Positions 46,861 to 58,107 of a stretch of 64,000 bases of DNA are shown here, in pieces. The stretch covers positions 10,235,262-10,299,261 of the forward strand of contig CM075783.1 of NCBI GenBank assembly GCA_037974665.1. Direction: 5' to 3'. A program made the translations under genes and the position numbers. This DNA is from Ehretia macrophylla. Its lineage: Eukaryota; Streptophyta; Magnoliopsida; Boraginales; Ehretiaceae. Each line of letters opens with the position of its first letter. Positions within the stretch are counted from its first letter, which is position 1. The notes under the pieces were generated by a model. The model was not told the origin of the DNA and searched no databases. It saw only the letters and a program-made list of their open reading frames with translations.

Positions 46861-48720
46861 AATCTCTAAAAAAAAAATTGAAATAAAAGGACATCGGCCC
46901 CGTGGATGGGGCTGATCTAATTTCAAAAACAACCCCCCACCCCACCCCACCCCCTGTCCCATTCCCCACCCCGTATCCCCAACCCCCTAGATCTGTCACG
47001 CTCACCCCTCGCGAAGCACCACCACCCTCGGGGAAGCACCACCACCAGTCGGCGAACCAATACCACCTCGACAACGGCCACCCTTAGTCTTGCGCAGTAT
47101 GTGTGTATATATATAAGTTTATGTATATGTATCTATATATACATATGTATACATACATCTACATACATTATATACAATATTTTTATATATTTATTTTAAT
47201 TTACTATTTTTGTTTCAATTTAATATATTATGTAATTTTTTGTTATTTATTTTTTATTATGTTATTAATTTCTTGTTTAATTACTGTTTAATTTATTTAA
47301 TGTATGTGTATGTACAGTGTGCCGTGTGGGTATGTAAGGGTGAGTTGTTTATTATGTGAAATTAATGTTATTTCTTTCATGCATATATAGATATACATAT
47401 ATGTGTGTGTGTGTGTAAATTTGAGCTTGAGTGTTTGTTTATTATGCTGAAAATTATGTGATTTTGTTTTATAAATCTGCAGATACGTATATCGATACAT
47501 TTGACTTGAATTCGAGATTTCTACTTTGAGAGCTTGAACACCTATTGCTAAACGAATTTGTCACAGGCAGATATTTCATGTTAATGTCGAATTTTTAAAG
47601 ATTTTATGGCAATTGATTGGGCTCATTCTTATCCTTGGCGGTACGAATTCTGAAGTTTCTACCCTTTTACCACTATTAAAGATATCTCTATGCTACAAGC
47701 TTGTGTTGTATTCTATGCTACAAGGCTTATTGAACTTAATTAGATGTAAAAGATGTTGTCTGAACTGTGAAATAATCATGTCTGTCATATGATCTATGCT
47801 AGTTTATTAGGGTTGTTCATGGTCGAAGTAGCTTGATGATCTCTTCAATATTGCTCGTGCATCTAATGGACTGATCCATGTTATATTGTCTAGATAGTTT
47901 TTGCAGCAAAATTTTGAAGAATAAAAGGTTGTTGGTAAAAGTTTATGATGGATTCTTTGTTGAAAATGTTTGATCTTATTAAGTATTGATTATGATCACA
48001 AAAATGTGGTATTTTTATGATGTTGCTATTCTTTAAAATTTTGTACTGCAAATGAAGAAGACCTCTTGTGAATTAAGCAGCTTGTGGTTTTGATGTAAGT
48101 TTCTTGCATCTTATCCTTGAAGTTTAGATCAAATTCAGATAATATGTATGCTTGTGTAGTCTTGGGAGTGAAATTGGCCATGAATGGAGTTAAAGGTTGT
48201 GAAACATTGGTTTATATTTGATGTGAATTGTTAATGGCATCTTTGCTCTCCCTTTGATGCCATTGATCGGTTTGATCACCCTGCATGAGATGTAAACTTT
48301 GACCAAAACCATGAGTCATTGAAATGGTCTCTTTGTAGCTTCTGCAAAAATGGAAAATGAGCACACCAGTTGAATCTTGAATATAATCAATTCATAGATT
48401 AAGATCGAGTGATTGAATGGTAGGTATATGTGAATCAAAATACAATGGTTTGATTAAGATTGAGTCATTAATATTTAGAGTGAAGATTTTTGTAGGAAAC
48501 CAAGAAATCAACCCCACTAATTTCCCTGGAAAATTTCCATTGTAACTATTACTGTGATTGCGTAGTTGAAATAGAAAGGAAAAGCTGGCATTTTACTTTT
48601 TATTGTCTTTCCTGTTCCACTTTCCCTTTGTTGTCTTTCTCTTTTTATCATGGCAAAGGAAAGATTCTATCTCTTTTTAAGGTTTCTTTGTTTTTCTGCC
48701 TGAACATGTATAGCTGTTTC
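46861..48720. other. Inner region of CACTA D, no identified gene
   Basis: 46920-47090 is C-rich and could encode a Pro-rich stretch (PHPTPPPVPFPTPYP), followed by GTRT/ATAT microsatellite DNA (47100-47180, 47385-47417) and T-rich, intron-like sequence. I recognise no family, and it has no subterminal motif. Confidence 0.4.
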
Positions 48721-48791
48721 CAGGAGAAGGGCACTGATGGCTCTGAAGATGATTACGATCAAGAAGATGATGACAATAAAGATGGCGATGA
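48721..48791 (+). pseudogene. Possible captured exon with acidic repeat
   Basis: TTTCCAG precedes GAGAAGGGCACTGATGG, and the frame EKGTDGSEDDYDQEDDD continues to GATGAG followed by GTTACC. This is the layout of a small internal exon with AG acceptor and GT donor, and AG acceptor-like sites occur again near 48896. Acidic stretches like this occur in many nuclear proteins. I cannot identify the parent gene and do not assign a function. Confidence 0.35.
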
Positions 48792-49322
48792 GGTTACCTC
48801 TATAATCTTTTTCTTGCTGCGTCTTTTTTTTGCTCTTTTGGTTGACATAAACATTGAAATGTTTTTTTTTTTTTTTTTTGGTCGTAATGGAATAGGCATC
48901 TAATCAGTGAAGTGGAGGCCAAGTCTAAGATAGGAGGGAGTTACTTCTCAACAAAATAAAGATGCTTTATCTAATTTTGACATTATGTCTGTCAAAGATG
49001 TTTTTATCTAATGTTGAGATCATGAATACTCCATTTATTTTTGGAGCCTTTTATATTACATGGTGGTTGTGAAAATTAATTATCTAATGTTGAGATTATG
49101 AATTGACCTTTTAGTTTTGGAACTTCTTGTATATGTAATATATGATTGTTGATGTAAATTTCCATTTTACATATATATATGATTTTCTCGTAATTGAAAG
49201 CAGACTAGAGGGGTTGGGGAAGGAGAAGAAACAAAATTAATTGTAAGACGCAGGCAAACCTCGAGCAATAAGCAACAGTGTTCATGAGTAATGTAGAATT
49301 CTCTTAAAAAGACAACAAGCAT

Positions 49323-49349
49323 TAGCGGCGTTTATCTGTGAAGCGCCGG
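49323..49349. repeat. GCGGCGTTT palindrome in CACTA D
   Basis: AGCGGCGTTT then AAGCGCCGG, a short inverted pair. It is the same core type as at 1-180 in CACTA A but unlike the GAGACGG cores of D. Confidence 0.5.
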
Positions 49350-49429
49350 AAAATAGCAAAAGAATTTTAAAATTTATGAATTTATTATGAGAAGCTCAAT
49401 TATATTGAAGGGTTAAGTTAGTGAGGGCT

Positions 49430-49895
49430 CTGTGAAACTCAATTAATTGTAAGACGGCTTAGTGATGAATTGGCGAGGGCTTGGCGACGATAATTTTGGT
49501 GATAGTATGGTGAAGGGTTAAGTTGGTGAGTACTTGGTGACAACAAACATTGGTGACGTGCGGGTGATGGGAAAGGTTGGCAAGGGCTTGGCGAGGATAA
49601 TTTTTGTGACAGTTTTGGGACGACACCAGTTAATGAGGGCTCGGTGATGGCAAATTGTAATGACGGCCTGGAGACGCGAAAAGATGGCGAGGGCTTGGTG
49701 ACGGAGAAATTGGAGACAAGATGGAGACAATTTGGCAGCCGTCGCCAAATTGGTGATTGTTTGGTGAGAGGAACGGTTTTGGTGACAACCTTGTATCTGA
49801 CGGACGGTTCTCCTTACCATGCCGACGCAAATTCCAAATTGGCGACGGAATAGTGAGGGGAACCGTCTCTCGCAAAATCCAATTTTTTTGTGGTG
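49430..49895. repeat. Right subterminal repeats and terminus of CACTA D
   Basis: Degenerate cores GGCGAGGGCTTGG, GGTGACGG and TTGGTGA, mainly direct, then AACCGTCTCTCGCAAAATCC and the outer terminus. Less perfect than the left side. Confidence 0.85.
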
Positions 49896-50486
49896 CTCCA
49901 ACAGCTGCTACCATGGAGCTACCCAAGCGTAAAGCATTCGTTGTCCAATTTTTTCGCTAGTCAAACTAGCAGGTTGAAAGAACTCAAATTCCATCAACCC
50001 TTTCTGGTTAACGGCATAGTTGTCAAATCGTGAATCGTATAATAAATTAAAATGTCATTTTTTAAAATTGTGAATCGTATCGATTCGGTCATAAATTTAT
50101 TCTAGATTATATTTGATCTATTATGTTTCTATTAACAATTTTTAGTTGAGATTTTTCGTTTGAATGGATATTAATATATGTTTTTGTTACTTTTTCTAGA
50201 TGGTTCACTACTTCACTTGTCCCTAGTAGCCGAACCAATTGGATATTGGAAAAAAATATTTAAACTTTAGTAGTTTAGTTTATAAAAAAATTAGTTGTAA
50301 CTTAGTTGTAAAGACAAGTATATGTTTATGGACTCAATGCAAAATTCATTTGTATCAACTTTCTATTTTCAAGTCCTTAAAGCTTTATATACAAAGCAAA
50401 AATGAAGCTATTAAAGCTATGTTATATACAAAGCAAAAATGAAACCATTAAAGCTATATTCCAAAATTCCTAGATGTTTTTGTTCT

Positions 50487-52999
50487 TTAATGTCCACCCC
50501 CTCCAAAGTCTAGGTCTAGGTATAAATCTATGCTATCGGCATCATCATCATCATCATCATCGTCGTCGTCGGCATCATCCACCATGACATATTCGTTTAA
50601 GTTCTCTTCTTCATGATCATCATAAGCATCATCTTCAATTAATTCATCCTCCTCATCTTCTAGAACATGTTTTTCGTTTTCTTTTCCCTTTCCCTTTGCC
50701 TTTCGCTTTTTGTCCGGATTTAAAACTCTTGGCCCTATGATAATCATAAGATAAGACAAAAGAAATTATTTTTTAGCAAATGACACTAATTAATATTTCT
50801 AGTATGAAATGTTAGCTACCAAATAAAAAATATACCACTCTTTCTTTTTCTACCAATAAGCATTTCTTCATCTTGAAAGCATTCTTGAATGTCCATCCAC
50901 GAATGATATTTGGGGAGACAAGGATCTTCTTTCTCTGTAATCCATTCATTGTCGAACTCCATATTTGATAAGCAAATATGATCATAAGTGTCACCTTGTT
51001 CTTGTCTTTTCAAATGTCCCATTTGGAGTTGAATATTATATTTCACAAAGACAAGAGAGTTCAATCTTTGTTGCTCTAAACGATTCCTTCTCTTTGAGTG
51101 CACAAGATCAAAGGTACTCCAATATCTTTCACATCTTGTGGCACTACAAGTTAAGCTTAGCACTCGTATAGCTAGCCTTTGAAGCTCTGGGCAATCATCT
51201 CCATAGCTCTCCCACCATAAAGCTACAAAAAGGGCGAGATTATAGTTAATATTAACTCTAATGGGAGGTGTGTCTAAGAGATGTGCTTCTATATCAATTT
51301 ATGTACTGGGTTGTTTCTTTTCTCTTGTTAAGACCACCATGCTCATACCAAACATCTGGAGGCCTTCTTGAACTTTTCCAATTGTTCATCTATTTTCACT
51401 TTTGATTCTATATGAGGATATATTCTCTTAATGGTTTTGTATAAGCCAATCTTCACTTCCCTATCCGGATTGAACTTAGCATCATAATGAAACCTACAAC
51501 ATTTATATGGATGCATATTACAAAGCTATAAAGTTTAGTGGTACATGAAAATATAAATGAATTAAGAATGTATCTTGGATTGAGATAGTAGCGTGCCGCA
51601 TGTAGTGGGCTATGGAGTTGCAACTCCCACCTTTCATCAATAATAGCCTAAATGCACTTGTATCTATTCTCAACATTGTTAAAGTTTTTAGCAATCTCTT
51701 CTTTTGCTCTACCCAATGCTTCATAAATATATCCCATTGGTGGTTTTGAGTCACCATCCACAAGTTTTAACACTTTAACCAAAGGTAATGCACTTTGAAT
51801 GCAATATTTGATTGATTTCCAAAATCAAGCATCTCTAAAAATTATTTCTTGTGCCATTTTTCCAATTGTGCTACTTGAATGAACACTTCTTTCCCACTCC
51901 TCCAATGCAAACATACTTCTAAGTGGAGTTTTCTGATCATAGAAGCTCCTCAAAGTCAAAAAAGAGGTGGCAAATCTAGTAACTCGAGGCCTTGTCAAAT
52001 CTCTTTGTTTGCTATACTTTTGGAACAAGTCAAGTACCCAAACATGTCGATAAATAAATGTAATCACCTTATTTGCTTTGTCAATGGTATCTTTAAACAC
52101 CATCAATTCACCAATGTCCGAAAGCATGAGATCTATCAAATGTGCTGCACATGGGGACCAAAACAACTTTCTTCTTTTAGCCATCAAAAGCTCATCGACA
52201 CCTACATAACTCGAGGCACTATCTATTATCACTTGGACAACATTTTATTCTCTAATTTCCTCTACCAATTCATTAAGCAATTCATACATATTAAAATAAC
52301 TTTTAATTATTGAGGAGGTATCAAGTGATCTAATAAAAACTGTGCCTCTTGGACTATTAACTAGAAAATTAGTTATGGAGCTATGCTTTCCATCAGTCCA
52401 ACCATCAGACATCAATGTACAACCCGTTTTCTTCCATTATTTCCTAAACTCTTTTAGATCTTGATGTACAATTTCAACTTCTTTTTTCAAGTATGAAACT
52501 CTTGCTTCATGATAGGTAGGGGGTTTTAAACCCTTACCATATTCTCCAACGGATTTAAGCATTTGAGTAAATAAAGGGCTTTTCACGACATTAAAAGCTA
52601 AAGCACAACCATATACAAATCTACATATATCCCGAATCACAGGCTCTCTCTTTTTCACCATTTGGTTTAATGTTTGTTAATTTCCACCCTTCCTTTTATC
52701 CTAAAAGAATCAATGCTTCTTTTCTTTTGTGAACCAACACCCTTATCAAAGCATTCTATAGCAATGTTAATTGGTTATTTCTCCTTCAACACGTCTACAA
52801 AGAGTAATTTAACCTCTTCACTCACTTGGGGGCAAGGACCAACATCTTTATTAGTACAAGCTAATTGGTGTTTCATCCTTATAACACCACCCCAAAACAC
52901 TTTTCCACAATAATTACACTTTAAGTGCATTCTATTTTTCTTACTAATTTTCGAGCAATGATTCCATGTCGTGTCTTGTTCTTTTTGTTTTTTTGTCAA
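50487..52999 (-). pseudogene. hAT transposase (BED, DUF659, hATC), broken
   Basis: Minus strand. BED finger: LKCNYCGKVFWGGVIRMKHQ (about 52910-52855). Then the GCALAFNVVKSPLF and PTYHEARVSYLKKEV block (52661-52437), the core IIDSASSYVGVDE with CAAHLIDLMLSDIG (52232-51825), and a middle block (51763-51518). The hAT dimerisation region follows: LSLTCSATRCERYWSTFDL and HSKRRNRLEQQRLNSLVFV (51160-50990). The acidic C-terminus ends about 50487 (DDDD run, LDFGGGGH). Pieces lie in two phases with stops between them, more than introns can explain. Confidence 0.9.
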
Positions 53000-53532
53000 T
53001 CATGTTTTAATGATAAATGCCAAAGTCCTGAGTGTTAAGACAAAATAAGATAAAATAATTAAAATTCAAAAGTCCAAAGATTATGTTTCTTTGAAATTGA
53101 GATTAAAATTTTGACCAAAAAACAAAAAGAAAAAAAAAAGTTGCAAGGCAATCATATAAAGCAATAAACATTAAAGCAATAGTTATAGCATTAGTAAACT
53201 CCAAAGTGGTCCTCGTGGTCCAAGCTTTAAAAAAACCATAGTAAACTCCAAAGTCCAAACTAATTTTTTATACTTTAATCTAATGTCCATATAAGCCAAA
53301 GACAACTAATTTAGTACAGAGTCTTTAGAGTACAGAGTTGAACTAAACACAAAACCTATCTTGATTCTTGAGTACAGAGTCTTTAGAGTTAAGACAGCTA
53401 AACACAAAAAAAATATTAAACACAAATAATGTATGAGTTCACACTCACGGCAAAAAAAAAAAAAAATGTTCTTCACACATAAAAGCCAAAAAAGCATCAT
53501 TGAAACAAAGTATTAAAACAACTAGCTTGATT

Positions 53533-53850
53533 CTTGAGTTCACTTACAAACTTCGACCAAGAAAAACAAAACACAACTGAAAAGCTCACTTATAAGCTTT
53601 GACCAAAAAAAAAAAGCTCACTTACAAGCTTGATTCTTCACAATCCACAGTCACATAACCAACACGATCAGGAGCAGAAGTCAGCTTCTTGAGTTCACTT
53701 ACAAGCTTGGACAAAGAAAACAAAAATTACACAACCGAAAAGCTGATCACTTACAAGCTTTGACCAAAAAAAAAAAAGAAGCTCACTTACTACTTTGATC
53801 TTGAGTTCTTCACAGCTCACATGACCAGTGCGATCAAGAGCAAAATCCAG
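53533..53850. repeat. About 155-bp tandem duplication in hAT 5' region
   Basis: Two units beginning CTTGAGTTCACTTACAA (53533 and 53688), each containing AAGCTTTGACCAAAAAAAA and a GATCA-GAGCA end. A similar short duplication (GTACAGAGTCTTTAGAGT) lies at 53320-53400. On the minus strand this is upstream of the transposase, so it may be promoter or leader. Confidence 0.8.
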
Positions 53851-54059
53851 CTACGTCTCTCTCTTATTTAGTAGTTAGGGCTTTTAATTTTTGCATCTTT
53901 TGATTTTGTAATTGAAAATTGAAATTTATTTGAGAATTTGGTATTGATAAATGATAATGTTAATGGGCTTGTTTTTTGGATTTTATTTGTTCATGTTTGT
54001 TAAAATTGGACTAAAGAAAAAAATATTGAAATCAACTTTTTTTTTCTTTCCTGTTTTTG

Positions 54060-54227
54060 AAATTTTTGAGCTTTTTAAAATTAGGCCTGAATCGTACGAT
54101 TCTTACCGATTCGTTACGATTCGCATACGATTCACCTCCGATTCATGTTGATTCATGATTCTCCCATTCAATTCGCATCATTTTTTAATTGAATCATATC
54201 GCGAATCGTACGATTACGATAACACTG
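54060..54227. repeat. GATTCG-rich subterminal region of the hAT right end
   Basis: At least eight GATTC or GAATC cores, several within GAATCGTACGATTC palindromes. A smaller set lies at 50030-50100. These are candidate transposase binding sites. Confidence 0.75.
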
Positions 54228-55249
54228 GTTAATGGTAAAATCAGGGTTAAACCCCCTACCAAAGTCAAAGAGCTTGGATGTAAATTTTGGGAAAACTATC
54301 TTGTAGGACAGTTCATTGATAAGGCCCCACCCTACTCACTAGTGAAGAATATGGTTCACAATTTGTGGAAATAATATGGTAAAATTGATGTTAAGTTCAC
54401 TGATGAGGGACTATTCTTTTTACGGTTTGATAACGCGAAGGATTGTGATGTTGTTCTAAGGAAGCAATGGCATGTTAATGAGAGACCACTACTCCCCCGT
54501 CAATAGCAGCCGAGAATATTTGAGTTGCTGAACTTCTGTTTTGATAGGATACCCATATGGGTCCAGCTCTGAAATGTCCCCACAGAGTATTAGACCCAAG
54601 AGGGTATTAGCTATGTGGCTAGTGCTATTGGTAAGCCACTACAAATGGATGCTAGTCTTGAAACAAGAACGAAGCTGTCCTATATCCATGTTTGTGTTGA
54701 AGTGGGAATCAATGATCCTCTTCCCAACTCATTTGAACTTGAGCTTGAGGAGGAAAACATAGATGGTGTTGTTGTTCCGAAGGTTGTTGACATCCATGTG
54801 GATTACTCGTGGAAGCCCGACCTTTGTCCTAACTATCATGCTTTTGGCCACCCAGTTATTAGGTGCCCATAGAAGCCTGAAGCTACTATCAAGGTTTCTA
54901 AGGCTCAGCAGTCAGTGCAAAACTTTCAGCCTTTAATGGTTAACAATAAAAAATATAGGGGCAGGTCCAAGACACTAGCTTGGACCTTCTTTAGACCTTT
55001 ACCTACGAGCCAGGTAGATAGACCTCAAGCTGGAATTAGCAAGAAGGTTTCTAAGTCTCCTAACCCTCTACCTCGAGCCTCTAATGGTAAAGAACAAATT
55101 CATACTTTGAGTAACAAATTTGAGGTCTTGGGTAATTCTCTTGACTCTATTACAGGCCCAAGTAGTACCTCTTACCCTCTACTAGATATTAAAAATAATT
55201 TTGGAGATCCACCCCATGACACTTCCCCACTCTCTCGCCCTCCTAACCA

Positions 55250-55568
55250 ATGAAGATTATCTTATGGAATGTGCATGGTATGAATAAGCCTTACAAACAG
55301 GCAAAAGTGTTTAAGAATTTTCAAAATAATGCTGCTGATGTTGGATGCTTGGTGGAAACTAGATTCAAGAGCAATAATAGCAAGCAGGCTTTGATCAACA
55401 AATTTAGGAATTGGGCTCTCACTGATAATTTTAATTGTCATGTTGGTGGTCGAATCATTATTTTTTGGAACCCAATGAAGGTGTCTGTTCAAAATTTAGC
55501 ATAAACTGATCAAGCAATTATGTGCTCAATTCTGAATCTTGAATCCAAACTTGAATTTATGTTCTTAT
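55250..55568 (+). pseudogene. LINE ORF2 N-terminus (AP endonuclease start), truncated
   Basis: Begins MKIILWNVHGMNKPYKQ, the typical start of a plant L1 endonuclease (WN.RG-like). It continues with VGCLVETRFKSNN (ETK/ETR catalytic-region motif) and GGRIIIFWNP, then a stop at 55502-55504. A further in-frame trace (DQAIMCSILN, FMFLFG) runs to 55568. The reverse transcriptase domain is absent. Confidence 0.85.
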
Positions 55569-55619
55569 TTGGGTGAAACTCTTTTTAAATTCTTCAATAC
55601 TTAGGTGAAACATGATAAT

Positions 55620-56456
55620 TATTTATTGTGGCGAGCCCTAAGAATCCAAGAATAAATGGACCTTAACACCTATGTATAGAACTCAACTATTGACCCAAAA
55701 GCTTAAGCTATTGGGTCTTGAGCCTACACATGTTTATTAATAACTCATTATTCTTCTAATATTTTCATGTGAGAGAAATCTTTGTCTTTCCTTTCTAGTT
55801 CACCATGTGGAACTCCTAACAAATCTTCTCATTTGCACATGTGAACTCCACGTGAGGCCTTAACTTCATCTTGATCCATGTTCATCATCAATGAATCCAT
55901 CTTCACTACTCTTACAAGCTATTTAGATCTTCTTTTGCACCTTAGCTACTACCATGCCAGCTCTAGTAACTCTTTCCCGTGTACCCTAAATCAACCATGC
56001 ACCTTAGCAACTACAATGCCTACTTCAGTAGCTCTTCCTTGTGCACTCCATATCAATCATGCACCTTAGCTACTACCATGGCAGCTCCAGTAGCTTTTCT
56101 TCGTATACCCGAGATCAACCATAAGGCTTTGCGATCTTACTCTCGTACAAGCCCGATTAAAATCACTAGATCAACCAAGCCTTGTTCTATCATGTTACTA
56201 TAACCTCATACAACTTTGAGAGTAAAACCCAAGAATTATACTTATTGTGTCCCTACTCCATCGTCTGAACCCTGTTGCTTAGCTCATTCGAGAGTCTATC
56301 ACGACAGTCTACCATAATTCTTCGAGAGTCCAGGCCAAGATCGTCAAACCATCAGATTTGATACCAATTTATAATAGCGAGCCCAGAGAATCCCGAGAAC
56401 AAAATGGGTTTTAACACATGTGTAGAACTCAACAATTGACCCAAAAGCTTAAGCTG
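55620..56456 (-). mobile_element. Short direct-repeat element, possibly TRIM-like
   Basis: GCGAGCCC-to-AAGCTTAAGCT segments at 55630-55720 and 56383-56452 are direct repeats (shared TTAACACC or TTAACACA, TAGAACTCAAC, TTGACCCAAAAGCTTAAGCT). Next to the right copy, the minus strand reads TTGGTATCAAATCTG, like a primer-binding site. Total about 840 bp with no coding region. The right repeat is cut off at 56456 by the gag fragment. TG/CA ends and a target duplication are not clear, so the class is tentative. Confidence 0.45.
55937..56122. repeat. Three tandem copies of a 62-bp unit
   Basis: Units start GCACCTTAGC at 55937, 55999 and 56061, each with CTAC-A-ATGCC, AGTA-CTCTT and ATCAACCAT near the end. 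The period is exactly 62 bp twice. About 75-85% identical. Confidence 0.93.
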
Positions 56457-56788
56457 CCTAAAACTTTATGCATCTAAGTCTCTTACACATCGTATCTACC
56501 TGAAGAAGAGATTGTATAATCTTCGGATGAAAGAAGGTATGCCCATTAAGGAACACCTTGATGTATTTAATTTCATTGTAATGGAGCTGAAGAATATAGA
56601 AGTCAAAGTTGATAGTGAAGATCAAGCTCTCATATTGTTGTGTTCTTTACTTCCTTCATATGAGAATTTTTTCGATACTCTGTTATATAGACGGGATAAA
56701 ATTAGTTTGGATGATGTGAATTTTGCATTAAAATCAAAGATCTTCAAAAACAATTCTCGGGGAATCAAGTGGAAGTTCAAGGAGAAAG
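56457..56788 (+). pseudogene. Copia gag fragment (UBN2)
   Basis: The frame reads KLYASKSLTHRIYLKKRLYNL, then MKEGMPIKEHLDVFN, ALILLCSLLPSYENF, DTLLYRR and LDDVNFALKSK. This is the TNT1-like gag core. It starts abruptly at the previous element and is cut at 56788 by the LTR of the next element, whose target duplication would be GAAAG. The rest, if present, lies beyond the window. Confidence 0.82.
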
Positions 56789-58058
56789 TGTTGGGGATAT
56801 GCCCTAATGCTATAGTTGAGATGACCTGAATTAGGGTTTAATATGAATATATATATATGTGTGTGTGTGTGTGTGTATGTGTGTGTGTGTGTTTTATACA
56901 CTATGTTACTTAAAGGATGTTCATAATCTCCGCTTCGATATAAATGTGTCTCTAATGCTTATCCGAGAAGAAAAATGTTCTAAAAGGGTTTAGGATATTT
57001 CGCAGATTTTCTTTGATATGATAAACATTAAGAATTGATCCATAGCCCTTCAAATTATTCGACTGGGACTAGAATAATCGAGTACGAGTTATCATATGTT
57101 ATAACATAGTGATGTTAATGATAAAGGATGCGTGCGAAGTGCCAAAACAACATGATGATATGGACTAATAAACATATGAGTGATCGTCAGTGTACGGATC
57201 ATTGAATGTGACAATAAATAGTGAACTGCATGATTTCTAGTTAATAGTTTACTATTTAGTTAGGAATTGTGCAAATTAATCGTCAGACTTCAGAAATTGC
57301 AGCTGTTGGTTATATCAGGGGCTAAATACTACGTCTGGACAATAACCATCTTCTAAAAAGGTGGGTTACGGCCTTTTGCGTTTTAGTTTTGTGGTATGAA
57401 CTGACAGGTAATTGTCAATATAGGATCTGTTAACCTCCGGCATGAGGTGATGTCCTATGATATCTGAGATCGGTCGTTAAACGAGGAAATCCTTGGCCAA
57501 GGCGAGTATGAAGTGATGGAAAGGGGTTTTTCCATAGTTGTCATCTCTCGTTTCACCGGTTTAGATTTATTCATAGTATCGGAGATGGACTTAACCATTT
57601 CATGGTCCTTTCCATATCGGGGCATTCTTAATAGAAGGATCGGACTGCACACTAATTCTTAACGGTTAAATGGATTCATAAAAGATAGTGTCTTCATTAT
57701 CGTTTACATTCTCATGGTATGTTTGTTGCTAGTGCGTCACTCATGAGCATGAGGTATTTTAGTAAAATGGCAGAAACATTTTTGAAATAGATAAGGAGGT
57801 TTATCGGTCCCTCATCGGTACACGATTGTGAATCTAGAAGGTCATATACTAATAAGTATCAAGAATAAGCTTACAGGAAGCTTGTATGATGTGGTTGGTG
57901 GCTTTAAAGTGTTAAGAGTCATCTATGTTGGTATTCAGGCCAAAAATGTAATTTCGAAAAGCTTTGGGGTCAAATTGTAACTACTAAAACTTTTGGGGCC
58001 AAACTGCAATTATTGAAAAGTTGTTTCAATGTATTATTCTAATAGAGATTAGAATGAG

Positions 58059-58107
<49 letters not shown>

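Larger units (their letters stand above)
45633..49895. mobile_element. Complete non-autonomous CACTA transposon D
   Basis: Starts CACTACAAAAAAAATTG and ends TTTTTTTGTGGTG; the outer repeats pair as CACTACAAAAAAAATTGAATTTTGCG against CACCAC-A7-TTGGATTTTGCG. The target duplication CTC is perfect (45630-45632 and 49896-49898). 4263 bp with dense subterminal repeats at both ends. No TNP2 or tnpA similarity was found inside. The middle (about 47100-49000) looks like spliced non-transposon DNA. It would need a transposase supplied from elsewhere. Confidence 0.95.
50015..54227 (-). mobile_element. hAT transposon inserted in LINE ORF1
   Basis: Left end CATAGTTGTCAAATCG and right end (other strand) CAGTGTTATCGTAATCG; imperfect terminal repeats. 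8-bp target duplication GTTAACGG (50007-50014) and GTTAATGG (54228-54235), one mismatch. An 8-bp duplication, BED finger, DUF659-type and hATC domains all indicate hAT. GATTCG/CGAATC motifs cluster within about 140 bp of both ends. Length 4213 bp. The transposase is broken. Confidence 0.95.
45360..55253 (+). pseudogene. LINE ORF1 protein (DUF4283 and zinc knuckle), split by two transposons
   Basis: N-terminus MAKSKHSRKQTSPQ is Ser-rich up to about 45630. The middle piece (49896-50014) holds the SNFFASQTSRLKELKF and FHQPFLVNG region. The right piece begins KIRVKPPTKVKELGCKFWENY and shows DUF4283 features (YLVGQFIDKAP, FFLRFDN, DRIPIWVQL). The knuckle reads CPNYHAFGHPVIRC, with Tyr where the second Cys belongs. 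Stops lie at about 54372, 54505, 54570, 54588 and 54870. The protein would bind LINE RNA. Both nested insertions keep the frame when one target duplication is discounted, so they are younger than most of the decay or simply neutral. Confidence 0.85.
45324..55570 (+). mobile_element. L1-type LINE, 3'-truncated, interrupted by CACTA D and hAT
   Basis: Three pieces: 45324-45632, 49896-50014 and 54228-55570. Ignoring the CACTA and the hAT, ORF1 runs in one frame from 45360 to 55253, and ORF2 starts at 55250 in an ATGA overlap. ORF2 stops matching after about 100 codons (about 55568) at unrelated sequence, so reverse transcriptase and the 3' tail are missing. No target duplication was determined. 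Confidence 0.85.

Noticed and set aside
55937..56122. Possible CRISPR-like or riboswitch-like repeats
   Set aside because: A plain 62-bp tandem triplet without spacers, in eukaryotic repeat DNA.
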